In this document: one piece after another, positions 45,598-55,791 of the stretch
Layout of the letters: every line of letters starts with the position of its first letter
Position numbering within the stretch: position 1 is the first letter of the stretch
From: Tatumella punctata
Lineage (GTDB): Bacteria; Pseudomonadota; Gammaproteobacteria; Enterobacterales; Enterobacteriaceae
NCBI RefSeq assembly: GCF_039523735.1
Contig: NZ_BAAAFW010000094.1
Coordinates: 62,001-126,000, forward strand
DNA length: 64,000 nucleotides
Direction: 5' to 3'
Translations under genes and position numbers: made by a program
The notes under the pieces: generated by a model
Told to the model about the DNA's origin: nothing
What the model saw: only the letters and a program-made list of their open reading frames with translations
Databases searched by the model: none

Positions 45598-45838
45598 TAT
45601 TCTTTTCCGGCAACGCCTGAGCGTATCAGGTAATCACCGCCAGTGTGCCACCTGCCAGCAGCCTGATACCAGCAAGGCCGCACAAAATACCTGTTTATCA
45701 TGGTCACTATAATAATTTGTAAAAAAACAGCGACAAAAAAGAAGCAAATTTTATTCTATCTTCTATACACTTCTGCTTTTCACTGAGTCTTATGCATCAG
45801 AATCCGCCGTTCCATTCTTAACACTCTTTAGGGGACTA

Positions 45839-46759
45839 ATGAATACATCTCGTCAGGGAATTTATCTGGTATTACTCGCGGCAACCCTCTGGGGAAGCTC
45901 AGGTGTTGCTGCCCAATACTTATTCGAAAATTATCTGTTCAGTGCCGGTGGCATAACCATGATCCGCCTGATTGCCGCAGGGTTATTGCTCAGTATACTG
46001 GGTGTTCTGCAAGGGAATCACCCTTTAGCAATGTTCCGGCAACGCCAGGCCCTGTTGAAACTTATTATTTTCAGCCTGTTCGGAACCCTGATGGTACAGC
46101 TGTCTTTTCTGATGACTATCGAGAAAACTAACGCCGCAACTGCGACAGTTTTGCAATAATTTCTGGCACCGGTTGTGCTGGTGCTATACAACATGATAGC
46201 CAGAAAACGTTTACCCGGAGCCGTTATTTGTCTCGCAGTACTGACATCACTGGCCGGCACTCTGCTGATGGCAACCCACGGGCACCTGACGTCATTGCAA
46301 CTTTCGGTCACAGGGCTGGTATGGGGGCTGATTTCTGCCTGTGCCGCGGCTTTTAACTCCTCCTACTCCTCGGGACTGATCCGCCAGTTTGGTACCCTGC
46401 CGGTGGTCGGGATAAGTATGTTAATTGCCGGATGTTCGTTAATGCCCTTTTATCTGCCGGGTCTGAATTTACACCAGCTGGATACTGCCGGCTGGTCGGC
46501 AATGGGTTTCCTGGTACTGATCGGCACCGCATTAACTTTTAGTTTATTTCTTAAAGGTGCCTTTCTGACCGGTAGCCAGAACGCCAGCGTACTGAGTTGC
46601 GCGGAACCTCTCAGCAGTGCCTTGCTGTCGGTATTACTGTTAGGAGTCTCTTTCGGGATAGCTGAATGGACAGGGTCGTTACTGATCATGCTGTCGGTGG
46701 TATTTATTACCCTGGCACCCGATCCTGAACGTTCCAAAAGGAAGTTAACTTCTTTGTAA
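45839..46759 (+). pseudogene. EamA-family transporter interrupted by an in-frame stop
   Basis: Ten-helix drug/metabolite (EamA) transporter. The first EamA repeat reads to KTNAATATVLQ, then a single TAA (46157-46159), and the same frame continues FLAPVVLVLYNMIARKRLPG for 200 more residues with the second repeat intact. No frameshift is involved, so the break is one ochre codon. It could be a real pseudogene, a suppressed gene or an assembly error. It is divergent from the LysR gene. Confidence 0.85.
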
Positions 46760-46841
46760 CTGTTATCACCGGCCAGTCGGTGCCGCTGAGCCGGCTGACC
46801 GGGTGCAACAAATATCCGGCAGGCTGTCTGCCGGAAAATAA

Positions 46842-48737
46842 TCAGACCTCGATATCCACTTTATCGCCGCGTTCCTGCAGCCAGTTACGACGATCTTCAG
46901 CGCGTTTTTTTGCCAGCAGCATATCCATCACTTTCAGGGTGTCGTCAACATCGTCGTCATCGACTGTCAGTTGTACCAGACGGCGGGTATTGGGATCGAG
47001 AGTGGTTTCCCTTAACTGCATCGGGTTCATCTCACCCAGCCCTTTAAAGCGCTGCACATTAACTTTGCCGCGTTTACGTTTCAGTTGTTCTAAAACTCCG
47101 GCTTTTTCATCTTCATCCAGAGCGTAATAGACTTCTTTTCCGAGATCGATACGGTAAAGAGGCGGCATCGCGACATACACATGTCCCCCTTTCACCAGTG
47201 CACGGAAATGGCGGACAAACAGTGCACATAGCAGGGTCGCGATATGCAGTCCGTCGGAGTCTGCATCGGCCAGGATACAGATTTTACCGTAGCGCAACAG
47301 GCTAAGATCTTCACTGTCCGGATCGATACCAATAGCAACCGAAATATCATGTACTTCCTGAGAGGCAAGCACTTCATCAGAAGAGACTTCCCAGGTATTC
47401 AGTATCTTCCCTTTCAGCGGCATAATTGCCTGATACTCACGGTCACGGGCCTGTTTAGCCGAGCCACCCGCAGAGTCACCTTCCACCAGGAATAATTCGG
47501 TCCGGTTCAGATCCTGAGCGGTACAATCGGCCAGTTTTCCTGGCAGTGCCGGACCACTGGTAATTTTTTTACGTACTACTTTTTTTGCGGCTCGCATGCG
47601 CCGCTGAGCACTGGCGATGGCCATTTCAGCCAGCTGTTCAGCCAGCTGAACATTCTGGTTCAGCCACAGACTAAAAGCATCTTTTACCACGGCCGAGACA
47701 AAAGCCGCTGTCTGTCGCGAGGAGAGACGTTCTTTGGTCTGTCCGGCAAACTGAGGATCCTGCATTTTTACCGATAATACATAGGCACAACGATCCCAGA
47801 TATCTTCTGCAGACAATTTGACGCCGCGGGGCAGAATATTGCGGTATTCACAGAAGGTGCGCATCGCATCCAGCAGGCCCTGACGCAGACCATTAACATG
47901 AGTCCCGCCCTGCATGGTCGGGATCAGGTTGACATAACTTTCAGTCAGTAACTCTCCCCCTTCCGGCAGCCACAACAGTGCCCAGTCTGCCGCTTCGGTC
48001 TCTCCGGAGAAGCTGCCGACGAATGGCTGTTCCGGTAAAGTTACCAGTCCGTCGACCGCTTCTTTCAGATAGTCGGTCAGTCCGTCCTGGTAGCACCAGC
48101 GCTGTTCAGTGTTGTTACTTTTATCACGGAAAATAATTTCCACGCCGGGACAGAGGACAGCTTTTGCTTTCAGCAGATGTGCCAGACGTGATACAGAAAA
48201 GCGCGGGCTGTCGAAAAATGAGGCATCGGGCCAGAAACGCACCCGGGTACCACTATTACGCCGGCCCACGGTACCGGTAACCCGTAAATCTTCTACTTTT
48301 TCACCGTTCTCAAAAGCCATTTCATAGACTTCACCACCACGGCGAACGGCAACATCCACCCGCGTTGACAGGGCGTTCACTACCGAAATCCCCACCCCGT
48401 GCAATCCGCCGGAGAACTGGTAGTTTTTGTTGGAAAACTTTCCTCCCGCATGCAGACGACAGAAAATCAGTTCGATAGCCGGAACCCCTTCTTCAGGGTG
48501 AATATCGACCGGCATTCCCCGTCCATCATCAATCACTTCCAGTGACTGATCGGCATGCAAAATTACTTCAACACGTTTGGCATGTCCGGCCAGTGCTTCA
48601 TCGATACTGTTATCGATTACTTCCTGCCCAAGATGGTTAGGACGCGTGGTATCCGTATACATGCCGGGCCGCCGACGGACAGGCTCAAGCCCGGTCAGTA
48701 CCTCAATAGCATCCGCGTTATAACTTGATTGAGTCAT
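46842..48737 (-). CDS. parE: DNA topoisomerase IV subunit B (ParE)
   Basis: 631 residues, close to the E. coli length. GHKL ATPase: 'EVIDNSIDEALAG', 'DDGRGMPVDIH', 'GLHGVGISVVNALS'. The TOPRIM domain has 'LFLVEGDSAGGSAKQARDRE' and 'ILADADSDGLHIATL'. It supplies ATP energy to ParC, and the QRDR keeps the susceptible-looking pattern. yqiA follows directly, as in E. coli. Confidence 0.98.
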   Translation of the reverse strand: MTQSSYNADAIEVLTGLEPVRRRPGMYTDTTRPNHLGQEVIDNSIDEALAGHAKRVEVILHADQSLEVIDDGRGMPVDIHPEEGVPAIELIFCRLHAGGKFSNKNYQFSGGLHGVGISVVNALSTRVDVAVRRGGEVYEMAFENGEKVEDLRVTGTVGRRNSGTRVRFWPDASFFDSPRFSVSRLAHLLKAKAVLCPGVEIIFRDKSNNTEQRWCYQDGLTDYLKEAVDGLVTLPEQPFVGSFSGETEAADWALLWLPEGGELLTESYVNLIPTMQGGTHVNGLRQGLLDAMRTFCEYRNILPRGVKLSAEDIWDRCAYVLSVKMQDPQFAGQTKERLSSRQTAAFVSAVVKDAFSLWLNQNVQLAEQLAEMAIASAQRRMRAAKKVVRKKITSGPALPGKLADCTAQDLNRTELFLVEGDSAGGSAKQARDREYQAIMPLKGKILNTWEVSSDEVLASQEVHDISVAIGIDPDSEDLSLLRYGKICILADADSDGLHIATLLCALFVRHFRALVKGGHVYVAMPPLYRIDLGKEVYYALDEDEKAGVLEQLKRKRGKVNVQRFKGLGEMNPMQLRETTLDPNTRRLVQLTVDDDDVDDTLKVMDMLLAKKRAEDRRNWLQERGDKVDIEV

Positions 48738-48783
48738 CGTTCTCTTTTCGTTTGTTCTTGAATTTGCTCAGACAGCAGTGAGA

Positions 48784-49365
48784 CTAGTCGCCGGCGATAG
48801 CCAGGAAATCAATCAGCTGTTGAAAGTATCGGTTAAATCCGGTGAAGGCATGATCCCCGCCCGCTTCGACGGTTTGCCGGCAGGCGGCGTAGTATTGCAG
48901 GGCCTGACGATAGTCAAGAACCTCATCTCCGGTCTGTAATAACAACCAGATCAGGTCCGGTGATATCAGGGGATCAATATACATAGCCTTCAGATCATAG
49001 ATATGGCGAGACTCTAACACATAATGCTGACCGGTGTACGGGTTCCGGTTTTCACCCAGAAAGTCTTCCAGTAGTTCAAAAGGCCGGGTCGCAGGATTTA
49101 TCACAACGGCCGGCAGCGTAAAGCGTTGTGACAGCCAGGTGGCGTAATAGCCCCCGAGTGAAGAACCAACAATTCCCAACGGCTGGCCGGCATAATCTGT
49201 CACCAGCGTTTCCAGCATTGCTGCGGCCTGGTCCGGACAGTCAGGTAACTGCGGGATAATCATCGTTATATGTGGGTAATGCCGCTGCATCCACTGTAGC
49301 AACTGCGTGGCTTTTGCCGAGTGCGGAGAACTGTTAAAACCGTGCAAATAGAGCAGAGTGGACAT
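48784..49365 (-). CDS. yqiA: YqiA esterase (alpha/beta hydrolase)
   Basis: 193 residues. 'LYLHGFNSSP' and the nucleophile elbow GSSLGGYYA, together with a late His in 'GGDHAF', form the alpha/beta-hydrolase triad. Carboxylesterase activity is known in E. coli; the natural substrate is not. It starts 4 nt after the cpdA stop, so the two are co-transcribed. Confidence 0.93.
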   Translation of the reverse strand: MSTLLYLHGFNSSPHSAKATQLLQWMQRHYPHITMIIPQLPDCPDQAAAMLETLVTDYAGQPLGIVGSSLGGYYATWLSQRFTLPAVVINPATRPFELLEDFLGENRNPYTGQHYVLESRHIYDLKAMYIDPLISPDLIWLLLQTGDEVLDYRQALQYYAACRQTVEAGGDHAFTGFNRYFQQLIDFLAIAGD

Positions 49366-49368
49366 TAA

Positions 49369-50196
49369 TTAATACCCTTCAGATTCCAGATCAGGAAGAA
49401 ACTCCGTGGTATCCAGCCGGCACACCGCTGTCTCAAGAGTGCCGTCCGGCATTAACGTCAGCCAGCGCCAGCCGGGCGCGAGTGCATCAATCGTAAACCC
49501 TGAGCAGTGCGGTTTAAACTGAACACAGGTGGAAGGCGTCGCCAGTACTCTGCGCCCCTGCCATAATTCATCCATTTCCTGATGAATATGACCACACAGC
49601 AAGGTCGCTGCCCGCGGGTACTTTTGCAGAATACTGTCCAGCTGATGAGAATTACGTAAGTTGTGTTGGTCGAGCCAGGCACAGCCAGAAGGCACAGGAT
49701 GATGATGTAACAAGATAACCGTATCCCGTTCAGCAGCGGTTGCCAGCGCATTTTCCAGCCACTCCAGCTGAAACTCACTGAGCATACCGTGGGGGACACC
49801 ATAAACCTGGCTGTCGAGTAACAATATCTGCCAGCGTTCCCCAAGCAGTACCCGTTTGGACTGACTGATACCGGCCTTTGCCAGAGTCTCATACATTGCC
49901 GGCTGGAAATCATGGTTTCCCGGCAGCCAGACACAGGGGGCCGGTAGACGCAGAATACCTTCGGCAAAGTGCTGATAGGCTTCTGCGGAGTGATCCTGCG
50001 ACAAATCGCCGGTAGCAATAATCAGATCATATTGCTCCTGTCCTGCAATCACCGCATCCAGTACTGCCTGATAACCCGACCAGGTGTTCACACCAAGCAG
50101 TGATTCATCTTTTCCCTTAAACAAATGCGTATCGGTTATTTGCAGTACTTTAATCCGCGCGGTATCGGCAATCCCGGGTATTAACACACTATCCAA
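49369..50196 (-). CDS. cpdA: 3',5'-cyclic-AMP phosphodiesterase CpdA
   Basis: 275 residues. Class III (metallophosphoesterase) cyclase-degrading enzyme: 'QITDTHLF', 'ATGDLSQDHS', 'LPGNHDFQ', 'LLHHHPVPSG' and 'LCGHIHQEMD' give the full metal-binding set. It lowers cAMP. Middle of the yqiB-cpdA-yqiA-parE run. Confidence 0.95.
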   Translation of the reverse strand: MDSVLIPGIADTARIKVLQITDTHLFKGKDESLLGVNTWSGYQAVLDAVIAGQEQYDLIIATGDLSQDHSAEAYQHFAEGILRLPAPCVWLPGNHDFQPAMYETLAKAGISQSKRVLLGERWQILLLDSQVYGVPHGMLSEFQLEWLENALATAAERDTVILLHHHPVPSGCAWLDQHNLRNSHQLDSILQKYPRAATLLCGHIHQEMDELWQGRRVLATPSTCVQFKPHCSGFTIDALAPGWRWLTLMPDGTLETAVCRLDTTEFLPDLESEGY

Positions 50197-50227
50197 GGCA
50201 AATCCTTAGTGAGCACACCATTATTCT

Positions 50228-50653
50228 TTAATATACGGCTTCGGCCATTGCGCCATAAATAAGGCAATAACGCAGCCATTCGGCAAGAAACTGGTTTATC
50301 TGATGCTTTTCGTCACGCTGATGTAATTTTTTATTCGGATAATCATAGCGTGCTTTAAAACGATAGATCTGTTGCGTCGAACACACTTCCGCAACCATCG
50401 CATCATGATAAAGTCTGACAGACATCGCAGGCAGACTCCAGTAACTTACTGCAGGTGCTATCTGACTGATATTAACGACAGTGGTATAACGTGTTGATTC
50501 TTCTATTGTCAGACGATATCTGGCCCCCTTAATCTGGTAGGTGATAGTCTCGCCCTGTCGATCATTGCGGGGTAACAGACGCCGCAACTGAGCATAGTTA
50601 GTCTCATTAAGACGCATCATTTGCGGAAAATCGGGGGTATAACGTTGTTTCAT
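50228..50653 (-). CDS. yqiB: DUF1249 protein YqiB
   Basis: 141 residues from MKQRYTPDFPQMMRLNE, matching E. coli; this start shares an ATGA overlap with the nudF stop. 'RLYHDAMVAEVC' and 'YDYPNKKLHQRDEKHQINQF' are highly conserved in the family. The function is unknown. It is conserved between nudF and cpdA. Confidence 0.92.
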   Translation of the reverse strand: MKQRYTPDFPQMMRLNETNYAQLRRLLPRNDRQGETITYQIKGARYRLTIEESTRYTTVVNISQIAPAVSYWSLPAMSVRLYHDAMVAEVCSTQQIYRFKARYDYPNKKLHQRDEKHQINQFLAEWLRYCLIYGAMAEAVY

Positions 50654-51285
50654 GTGGTTTTCCATTGGTCTTTAAGTCGTTTGTGGTGCAGTTCAAGCCA
50701 TTGCACAGCAATCACTGAAGCTGCATTATCAATAATCCCCTCTTCAACCCAGCGGTAAGCCTGCTCCCGGCTGACCACCCGGACAAGAATATCCTCATTC
50801 TCTTCCTCCAGCCCGTGACATCCTTTTGCCTGGCTGGCATCCACTTCCCCGACCATCACCGCAATACGTTCGCTGGTTCCCCCGGGACTCGACAGATAAT
50901 TTAACACAGGTTCGATCCGGCCTACGGCTAATCCTGTTTCTTCCCGGGCTTCGCGCCGTGCAACCTCTTCATCTGACTCTCCCGGCTTGATCATACCCGC
51001 CACCATTTCCAGCAGCCATGGCGTTGCAGAGTTCTCATAGGCAGGGATACGTATCTGCTCGATCATAACCAGCTGGTCACGTGAAACATCATAGAGCATT
51101 AATACTACCGCATTGCCGCGTTCCAGCACTTCCCGTTCTACCACGCGGCTCATTTCACCGCTGAACAAACGATGGCGAAACCGGTACTTAATTAATGAAA
51201 AAAAACCTTTATAGACACTTTCCCTTGTAATAATTTCTACATCGCTGCGCCCGAAAATAACAGGTGATGATTTTTGACCCGGCAT
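50650..51285 (-). CDS. nudF: ADP-ribose pyrophosphatase NudF
   Basis: 211 residues from MPGQKSSPVIFGRSDVEI. The Nudix box G-x5-E-x7-REUxEExGU is complete: GMIKPGESDEEVARREAR followed by EETGL. It hydrolyses ADP-ribose and ADP-sugars to AMP. It is coupled to yqiB by a 4-nt overlap and divergent from tolC. Confidence 0.95.
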   Translation of the reverse strand: MPGQKSSPVIFGRSDVEIITRESVYKGFFSLIKYRFRHRLFSGEMSRVVEREVLERGNAVVLMLYDVSRDQLVMIEQIRIPAYENSATPWLLEMVAGMIKPGESDEEVARREAREETGLAVGRIEPVLNYLSSPGGTSERIAVMVGEVDASQAKGCHGLEEENEDILVRVVSREQAYRWVEEGIIDNAASVIAVQWLELHHKRLKDQWKTT

Positions 51286-51507
51286 CGCTTCACTCCTGAC
51301 AAGGTATAATGACAAGCTGACGTAAAGTTATATACTGCAATTGTGACATCAGATGGTGGAGAATTTCGGCTATTATTTCGCGTGTTCTGACGCAGATGGC
51401 ACGTTCAGCCAACTTAACATGCCATCGTACTCTGATAGAATCGCTGATTATTTTTTGGCTCCCGACAGCACCATTTATGCAATTTCGCTGCAATACAAGG
51501 AATGCAA

Positions 51508-52980
51508 ATGAAAAAATTGCTCCCAGTTATCATTAGCCTGAGTTTTGCCGGCTTTTCACAACTTAGCCAGGCCGAAGATTTGCTCCAGGTGTATCAACAG
51601 GCCCGTACTTCGAATCCGGACCTGCGCAGTGCTGCCGCCGATCGTGATGCCGCGTTTGAAAAAATCAATGAATCACGCAGCCCGCTGTTACCTCAGTTAG
51701 GTCTGGGCGGAGATTACGCTTTCAATAGCGGTTACCGGGATAACAGCGGTATTCATTCAAATACCACCAGCGCATCGTTACAGCTTACCCAGACAATCTT
51801 TGATATGTCTAAATGGCGCGCCCTGACATTACAGGAAAAAACAGCAGGTATTCAGGATGTTACCTATCAGGTAGCGCAACAGGAACTGATTCTGAATACT
51901 GCAACTGCCTATTTTAATGTACTGAATGCGATTGATACCCTGTCTTATACTGAAGCACAGAAACAGTCTATCTATCGTGAATTAGATCAGACCACCCAGC
52001 GTTTTAATGTCGGTCTGGTAGCGATTACTGACGTACAAAACGCCCGGGCGCAATACGATACGGTGCTGGCAAGTGAAGTCACAGCTCGTAATAATCTTGA
52101 TAATATGGTCGAGAAATTACGTCAGGTGACAGGTAATGATTACAATGCACTGGCTTCCGTCAATACGGAACGCTTCAGAACCGAAAAACCGGAAAACGTT
52201 AATTCACTGCTGAAACAAGCCGACAATCATAACCTGTCATTGTTGTCTGCCCGTCTGTCGCAGGATTTAGCTCGCGAACAAATTAAATATGCTGAAACCG
52301 GACATATGCCAACCCTTGGTCTGACGGCATCGACCGGCTTATCCAACAGCAAATATGGCGGCAGCCGTGCTCATACTACCAGTTCTAACCAGGATTCCAT
52401 TTCCGGGTCTAACCAGATTGGTCTGAGCTTGTCTATTCCGTTATATAGCGGTGGCTCTGTGACCTCTCAGGTCAAACAAGCGGAATTCAGCTTTGTCAGC
52501 GCCAGCGAGAAACTGGAAAGCGCACACCGTTCTGCGGTTCAGACTGTCCGGTCATCGTTTAACAACGTGAATGCATCAATCAGCAGCATCAATGCTTATA
52601 AACAGGCAGTGGTTTCGGCGAAAAGTTCCCTCGATGCCATGGAAGCCGGCTACCAGGTCGGCACCAGGACTATCGTTGATGTACTGGATGCAACCACCAC
52701 CCTGTACAATGCACGCCAGCAATTGGCAGATGCACGTTATAGCTACCTGATTAATCAGCTGAATATTAAATATGCATTAGGTACCCTGAATGAGCAGGAT
52801 CTCGGCGCCTTAAACGCTCAGCTCGGCCCGGAAGTACCAACCTCTCCGGATATTGTTGCTCCGGAAAATCCGCAGCAGGTTGCGGAAGCCGATGGCAATA
52901 ACGCTCCGGTAACAGCAACACCGGCAGCAGAAAGGAAACCAGCCACCCCGCGTCACAGTGGTAACCCTTTCCGTCAGTAG
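51508..52980 (+). CDS. tolC: Outer-membrane efflux channel TolC
   Basis: 490 residues from MKKLLPVIIS, 6 nt after the AAGGA site; a preceding in-frame ATG abuts that site. The signal peptide is cleaved near LSQA-ED. Two repeats of the OEP fold are visible ('TATAYFNVLNAIDTLSYTEA' in the first, 'YQVGTRTIVDVLDATTTLYN' in the second). The trimer serves AcrAB-type pumps and type I secretion. A Pro/Ala-rich tail ends the protein. nudF lies divergently, as in E. coli. Confidence 0.97.
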   Translation: MKKLLPVIISLSFAGFSQLSQAEDLLQVYQQARTSNPDLRSAAADRDAAFEKINESRSPLLPQLGLGGDYAFNSGYRDNSGIHSNTTSASLQLTQTIFDMSKWRALTLQEKTAGIQDVTYQVAQQELILNTATAYFNVLNAIDTLSYTEAQKQSIYRELDQTTQRFNVGLVAITDVQNARAQYDTVLASEVTARNNLDNMVEKLRQVTGNDYNALASVNTERFRTEKPENVNSLLKQADNHNLSLLSARLSQDLAREQIKYAETGHMPTLGLTASTGLSNSKYGGSRAHTTSSNQDSISGSNQIGLSLSIPLYSGGSVTSQVKQAEFSFVSASEKLESAHRSAVQTVRSSFNNVNASISSINAYKQAVVSAKSSLDAMEAGYQVGTRTIVDVLDATTTLYNARQQLADARYSYLINQLNIKYALGTLNEQDLGALNAQLGPEVPTSPDIVAPENPQQVAEADGNNAPVTATPAAERKPATPRHSGNPFRQ

Positions 52981-52986
52981 TCTGTA

Positions 52987-53013
52987 TTTGCCGGGGATCC
53001 TCGCCCCGGCAAA
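52987..53013 (+). terminator. Hairpin after tolC
   Basis: TTTGCCGGGG and CCCCGGCAAA form a 10-bp perfect stem with a 7-nt loop, seven bases after the tolC stop. No T-run follows, so it could protect the 3' end rather than end transcription. Confidence 0.6.
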
Positions 53014-53116
53014 CGTATAACAACGTAAAGATCCCCTCAGCATCAGCCTCCCAGCTTCATTTTTAACCGCCCTTCCCCTATCCTTAGGCCTGACCTTTGG
53101 GCTATGGAAAAATAAA

Positions 53117-53791
53117 ATGAAACGGACAAAAAATATCCGCCATGCAGCATTCCGTAAAAGCTGGCAGGCGCGTCATCTGACGCCGGTCGCAGTCGCTATT
53201 TCGGCAGTTTTTATGCTTAGCGGCTGCGAACAAAAAGATGAAAATGTCTCTATGTATATGAATGCCGATCAATGCAGTAAAGCAAACCCCGGCCAGCAGG
53301 CACAGTGTGATTCGGCTTATAATAATGCGGTGAAAGAAGCAGCCCGCACAGCACCAAAGTATGCCAGCCGTGAAGACTGCGTGGCGGAGTTCGGCGAAAA
53401 TCAGTGCCAGAAGGCACCGGCACAGGCATCAACCGCAGCAGAGCCTCAGCAAAGTGGCAGTTTCTGGATGCCACTGATGGCAGGTTATATGATGGGACGG
53501 ATGATGGGCGGCGGTATGTCTCAGCCACTGTTTACACCGCGTAATGCCGCCAGCCCGGCCAACGGCCAATTTGTTGATGCCTCAGGAAAATCTTATGGGC
53601 CTGCCACCGGCGGCCGTACCGCGACAGTGCCAAAAAGTGCGATGGCCCCCAAACCGGCCACCACATCGACCATTACCCGTGGTGGTTTTGGTGAGTCGGT
53701 TGCCCGCCAGAATACAATGCAGCGTAATGCTGCCAGCCCGGCCAGCCGCAGCCCTGCCACAACGCGCAGTACCCGTTCTTTCGGAGGATAA
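53117..53791 (+). CDS. ygiB: DUF1190 envelope protein YgiB
   Basis: 224 residues. A hydrophobic segment ending in LSGCEQ resembles a lipobox, although the basic N-terminal extension is long. The body has paired-Cys motifs ('DQCSKANPGQQAQCDSAYNN', 'EDCVAEFGENQCQ') and a Gly/Met-rich middle (MAGYMMGRMMGGGM), then a Ser/Thr/Pro tail. The function is unknown. It lies 8 bp before ygiC and is conserved in order with tolC. Confidence 0.9.
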   Translation: MKRTKNIRHAAFRKSWQARHLTPVAVAISAVFMLSGCEQKDENVSMYMNADQCSKANPGQQAQCDSAYNNAVKEAARTAPKYASREDCVAEFGENQCQKAPAQASTAAEPQQSGSFWMPLMAGYMMGRMMGGGMSQPLFTPRNAASPANGQFVDASGKSYGPATGGRTATVPKSAMAPKPATTSTITRGGFGESVARQNTMQRNAASPASRSPATTRSTRSFGG

Positions 53792-53799
53792 ACTGTATT

Positions 53800-54960
53800 A
53801 TGCAACGCCTGCCCATAACTGAACGTCCGGACTGGCGCAGTAAAGCCGAAGAGTATGGTTTTAATTTTCACACCCTGTACGGAGAACCTTACTGGAGTGA
53901 AGATGCCTATTACCGCTTTACCCTGCCACAGGTCGAATATCTGGAAGACGTCACCGCTGAATTGCACCAGATGTGCTTACAGGCCGCAGAGCGCGTCATC
54001 GCCAGTGAACAGTTACTGGATAAGTTCCGGATCCCGAAACATGTCCGTGATTTTGTCCGCGAGTCCTGGCACAACCGGCAACCGTCACTTTACTCACGAC
54101 TGGATCTCGCCTGGGGCGGCAGCGGTGATGCTAAGTTACTGGAAAATAACGCAGACACTCCCACTTCCTTATATGAAGCGGCTTTTTTTCAGTGGATCTG
54201 GCTGGAGGATCAAATGGCTGCCGGGCAGCTACCGGCAGGCAGTGATCAGTTTAACAGTCTTCAGGAAAAACTGATCGACCGATTCCGTCAGCTACAGCAA
54301 CATTCTGGCTTCAATAGCCTGCATCTGAGTTGCTGCCAGCACAGCAGCGAAGATCGGGCCACAGTTCAGTATTTACAGGACTGTGCCAGTGAGGCCGGGC
54401 TGCCAAACGAATTTCTGTATATTGATGATATCGGCCTCGGTGAAAAAGGGCAGTTTACTGATCTTCAGGATCAGGTGATCAGTAATCTGTTCAAACTCTA
54501 CCCCTGGGAATTTATGTTCAGGGAATCTTTCTCAATGAAACTGGCCGATGCCGGGGTTCGCTGGCTGGAACCGGCATGGAAAAGCATTATCTCAAATAAA
54601 GCCATCCTGCCATTACTCTGGGAAATGTTTCCCGGCCACCCTAATCTGTTGCCGGCATGGTTTTCCGAAGATAACCCGCCGTTGCCGGAGAAATATGTTA
54701 TTAAACCGCTATTTTCCCGCGAAGGCTCGAATATCCGGATTATCGATCAGGGCCGTGAGATAGCCAGTGCCGACGGGCCTTACGGTGAAGAAGGCACCAT
54801 TATCCAGCAATATCATCCGTTACCCGAGTTTGACGGTAATCATACGGTGATTGGCAGCTGGCTAATCGATGACCAGCCTGCCGGTATAGGACTGCGTGAA
54901 GATAAGCAACTGATTACCCAGGACCTGTCACGCTTCTATCCGCACTGTTTTACCGGCTGA
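53800..54960 (+). CDS. ygiC: ATP-grasp protein YgiC (glutathionylspermidine-synthase-like)
   Basis: 386 residues. It resembles the synthetase domain of glutathionylspermidine synthase: 'LLENNADTPTSLYEAAFFQW' and 'VIKPLFSREGSNIRI' are the family's ATP/Mg-binding motifs. It probably forms an amide bond with a peptide; the substrate is not known. It is translationally close to ygiB, and these co-occur in relatives. Confidence 0.92.
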   Translation: MQRLPITERPDWRSKAEEYGFNFHTLYGEPYWSEDAYYRFTLPQVEYLEDVTAELHQMCLQAAERVIASEQLLDKFRIPKHVRDFVRESWHNRQPSLYSRLDLAWGGSGDAKLLENNADTPTSLYEAAFFQWIWLEDQMAAGQLPAGSDQFNSLQEKLIDRFRQLQQHSGFNSLHLSCCQHSSEDRATVQYLQDCASEAGLPNEFLYIDDIGLGEKGQFTDLQDQVISNLFKLYPWEFMFRESFSMKLADAGVRWLEPAWKSIISNKAILPLLWEMFPGHPNLLPAWFSEDNPPLPEKYVIKPLFSREGSNIRIIDQGREIASADGPYGEEGTIIQQYHPLPEFDGNHTVIGSWLIDDQPAGIGLREDKQLITQDLSRFYPHCFTG

Positions 54961-54969
54961 AACAGCTAT

Positions 54970-54998
54970 CAGGGGCGCGTTTGCTGCCCCTGGTTTTA
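54970..54998. terminator. Hairpin between ygiC and ygiD
   Basis: CAGGGGC and GCCCCTG pair across a 9-nt loop and run into GTTTTAT on the plus strand; suitable for ygiC and the convergent ygiD. Confidence 0.7.
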
Positions 54999-55002
54999 TC
55001 AT

Positions 55003-55791
55003 TCATGAGTCAGCCAGCACCGACAACATACTCAGTGACCCCATTTCAATACCATCGACCGGTATTGAAATTTTATCGCCCGGTAATACCGCCCCCAGCA
55101 CATACAACAAGGGCAGATAGTGTTCAGGGGAAGGATTAGACAACACCGCGCCCTCATGTTGCATAAAGTTAACTAACGGATGCTGTGCCCTGTCGCCCTG
55201 CCAGTGCAGATTTTCCCGCACAAAATTATTAAATGATTCAGCCCAGGGATAAGCCCCGGATCCGCCTTCCCAGCGTACTTTACGCAGGTTATGCACCACA
55301 TTACCGCTGGCCACAATCATGACGCCCTGTTCACGCAGGGCGGCCAGTTTCTGACCGAGAGCAAAGTGATATTCGGCTGGCTGAGTCCCGTCAATACTGA
55401 GCTGCACAACCGGAATGGATGCGTCCGGATACATTTTTATCAGTACTCCCCATGACCCGTGGTCCAGTCCCCATTCCTGATCCAGCGTTACCGGCACCGG
55501 CGCTAATAATTCGGCAACCTGTGCCGCAAGGGCCGGTGAACCCGGCGCCGGGTAACGGGTATCAAATAATGCCTGAGGGAATCCACCGAAGTCATGGATC
55601 GTCCGTGGCTCCGCCATTGCAGTTACCGCCGTTCCACGGGTATACCAGTGAGCAGAAATGGCAACAATGGCGGTCGGTCGTGGTAATGCTTCCCCCAGCG
55701 CCTGCCAGCATTGAGTATAACGATTATCTTCCAGCACATTCATCGGGCTGCCATGGCCGAGGAATACAGCCGGCATACGTGAACCTGTCAT
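55003..55791 (-). CDS. ygiD: 4,5-DOPA dioxygenase-like extradiol enzyme YgiD
   Basis: 262 residues if started at MTGSRMPAVFLGHGSPMN; a longer frame adds five residues. The class III extradiol dioxygenase metal residues are in 'VFLGHGSPM' and 'ISAHWYTRG' with 'IVASGNVVHNLR'. The true substrate in enterobacteria is uncertain; DOPA cleavage is known in vitro. It sits with ygiC and ribB. Confidence 0.92.
   Translation of the reverse strand: MTGSRMPAVFLGHGSPMNVLEDNRYTQCWQALGEALPRPTAIVAISAHWYTRGTAVTAMAEPRTIHDFGGFPQALFDTRYPAPGSPALAAQVAELLAPVPVTLDQEWGLDHGSWGVLIKMYPDASIPVVQLSIDGTQPAEYHFALGQKLAALREQGVMIVASGNVVHNLRKVRWEGGSGAYPWAESFNNFVRENLHWQGDRAQHPLVNFMQHEGAVLSNPSPEHYLPLLYVLGAVLPGDKISIPVDGIEMGSLSMLSVLADS

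Noticed and set aside
46818..46838. Terminator after parE
   Set aside because: CCGGCAG/CTGCCGG can pair, but no T-run follows in either direction; too weak to list.
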